Positions 5,131 through 5,358 of a stretch of DNA of 5,358 nt are shown piece by piece. The DNA is from Bacillota bacterium (GTDB lineage: Bacteria > Bacillota > Clostridia > Christensenellales > CAG-138), in NCBI GenBank assembly GCA_023435855.1, contig JAEZLG010000156.1, positions 1 to 5,358 on the forward strand. Direction: 5' to 3'. The translations under genes were made by a program, and so were the position numbers. The notes under the pieces are model-generated. The model searched no databases. It was not told the DNA's origin and saw nothing but the letters and a program-made list of their open reading frames with translations. Each line of letters starts with the position of its first letter. The stretch's first letter is position 1.

Positions 5131-5358
5131 TCACACCTCCGCGCTGACCGGCTGATTGACGCGAATTACATAGAGCGTTGCAGCGAACGTCACAACAAAT
5201 GTGAGCGCAACAACAATCTTCCCTAGCAAGGTATTGGCCAGGTAGATATACCATTGCGCGTTCAGGAGCCGCATCATGGGGATACTGCCAAGCACGATTA
5301 CCGAAATCATGATATGCTCCCGCCAAATGTCTGCCATCTTGGTATCAAGCTCTTCCTG
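5131..5358 (-). CDS. tadB: TadB-like platform protein, C-terminal end (cut by window edge)
   Basis: The minus-strand frame is open from the window edge (first codon CAG) to a TGA at 5131-5133, giving 75 residues. The visible part has two hydrophobic segments (~15-32 and ~45-66) separated by a short loop (NAQWYIYLANTLLGK), preceded by a charged stretch (QEELDTKMADIWREH). This is the usual ending of TadB-type F-domain proteins: charged helix, membrane helix, short extracytoplasmic loop with G-(K/R) before the last helix, and a short tail. The ATG at 5335-5337 is internal and has no SD. Position immediately before a TadC-like gene supports the TadB call. The last codons (GCG GAG GTG TGA) also supply the ribosome binding site of the next gene. 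Confidence 0.7.
   Translation of the reverse strand, partial: QEELDTKMADIWREHIMISVIVLGSIPMMRLLNAQWYIYLANTLLGKIVVALTFVVTFAATLYVIRVNQPVSAEV
5134..5140 (-). promoter_or_regulatory. Ribosome binding site fixing the tadC-like start
   Basis: GGAGGTG on the minus strand lies within the last two sense codons of the tadB-like gene. Its GGAGG core is 7 nt from the ATG at 5126-5128. It decides against the longer open frame reaching 5326 and indicates stop-start coupling between the two platform genes. Confidence 0.85.

Noticed and set aside
5129..5326. 66-residue N-terminal extension of the TadC-like protein
   Set aside because: The added part overlaps the TadB-like gene out of frame, is Cys/His-rich and unlike the family, while a strong SD precedes ATG 5128.
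1..5358. CRISPR array, tRNA/rRNA, insertion sequence or origin
   Set aside because: Reading both strands showed no spaced direct repeats, cloverleaf, transposase frame or iteron cluster.

Overview
The window looks like part of a chromosome or integrated element of a low-to-medium G+C Gram-positive anaerobe, most likely a gut-type member of the Clostridia. The reasons are strong AGGAGG-type ribosome binding sites before nearly every gene, a sigma-A promoter with a 17-bp spacer, hairpin-plus-U-tract terminators, a lipobox protein, and protein families I associate with Clostridia (DUF4320-like and DUF6133/Flp-like small membrane proteins beside Tad F-domain proteins). No species can be named from the sequence.

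From right to left, on the minus strand, the window opens inside a Tad (tight adherence)-type pilus/secretion operon: the C-terminal end of a TadB-like platform protein (5131-5358, cut by the window edge), a TadC-like platform protein (4244-5128), a small pilin-like protein (3986-4225), a DUF4320-like membrane-anchored protein (3522-3974) and a TadE-like pseudopilin (3033-3506). Gaps between them are 2, 18, 11 and 15 nt, and each SD lies in or just after the preceding gene, so they are almost certainly co-transcribed. The ATPase, prepilin peptidase and TadZ-like genes expected for such a machine are not in the window and would lie beyond position 5358 or elsewhere.

After a 147-bp gap that carries a good promoter (2957-2985), a lipoprotein of unknown function follows (1989-2885). 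It ends in two consecutive terminator hairpins. A separate unit then encodes a secreted, low-complexity, CARDB-like protein (552-1817), which has a structured 5' leader containing an unused Shine-Dalgarno-like sequence and is closed by a strong terminator (509-537). These two exported proteins share a Pro/Thr linker style and are plausible surface partners of the pilus, but the link rests on position only.

The left edge differs in character: a 55-residue soluble protein (282-449, minus) overlaps tail-to-tail with the 3' end of a two-HTH XRE-type regulator (3-311, plus, 5' end outside the window). Such genes are typical of mobile-element cargo. The regulator's last ~20 residues look like added sequence, so a junction near 250-311 is possible.

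No tRNA, rRNA, CRISPR array, insertion sequence or origin was seen. No stretch longer than 300 bases lacks a gene.
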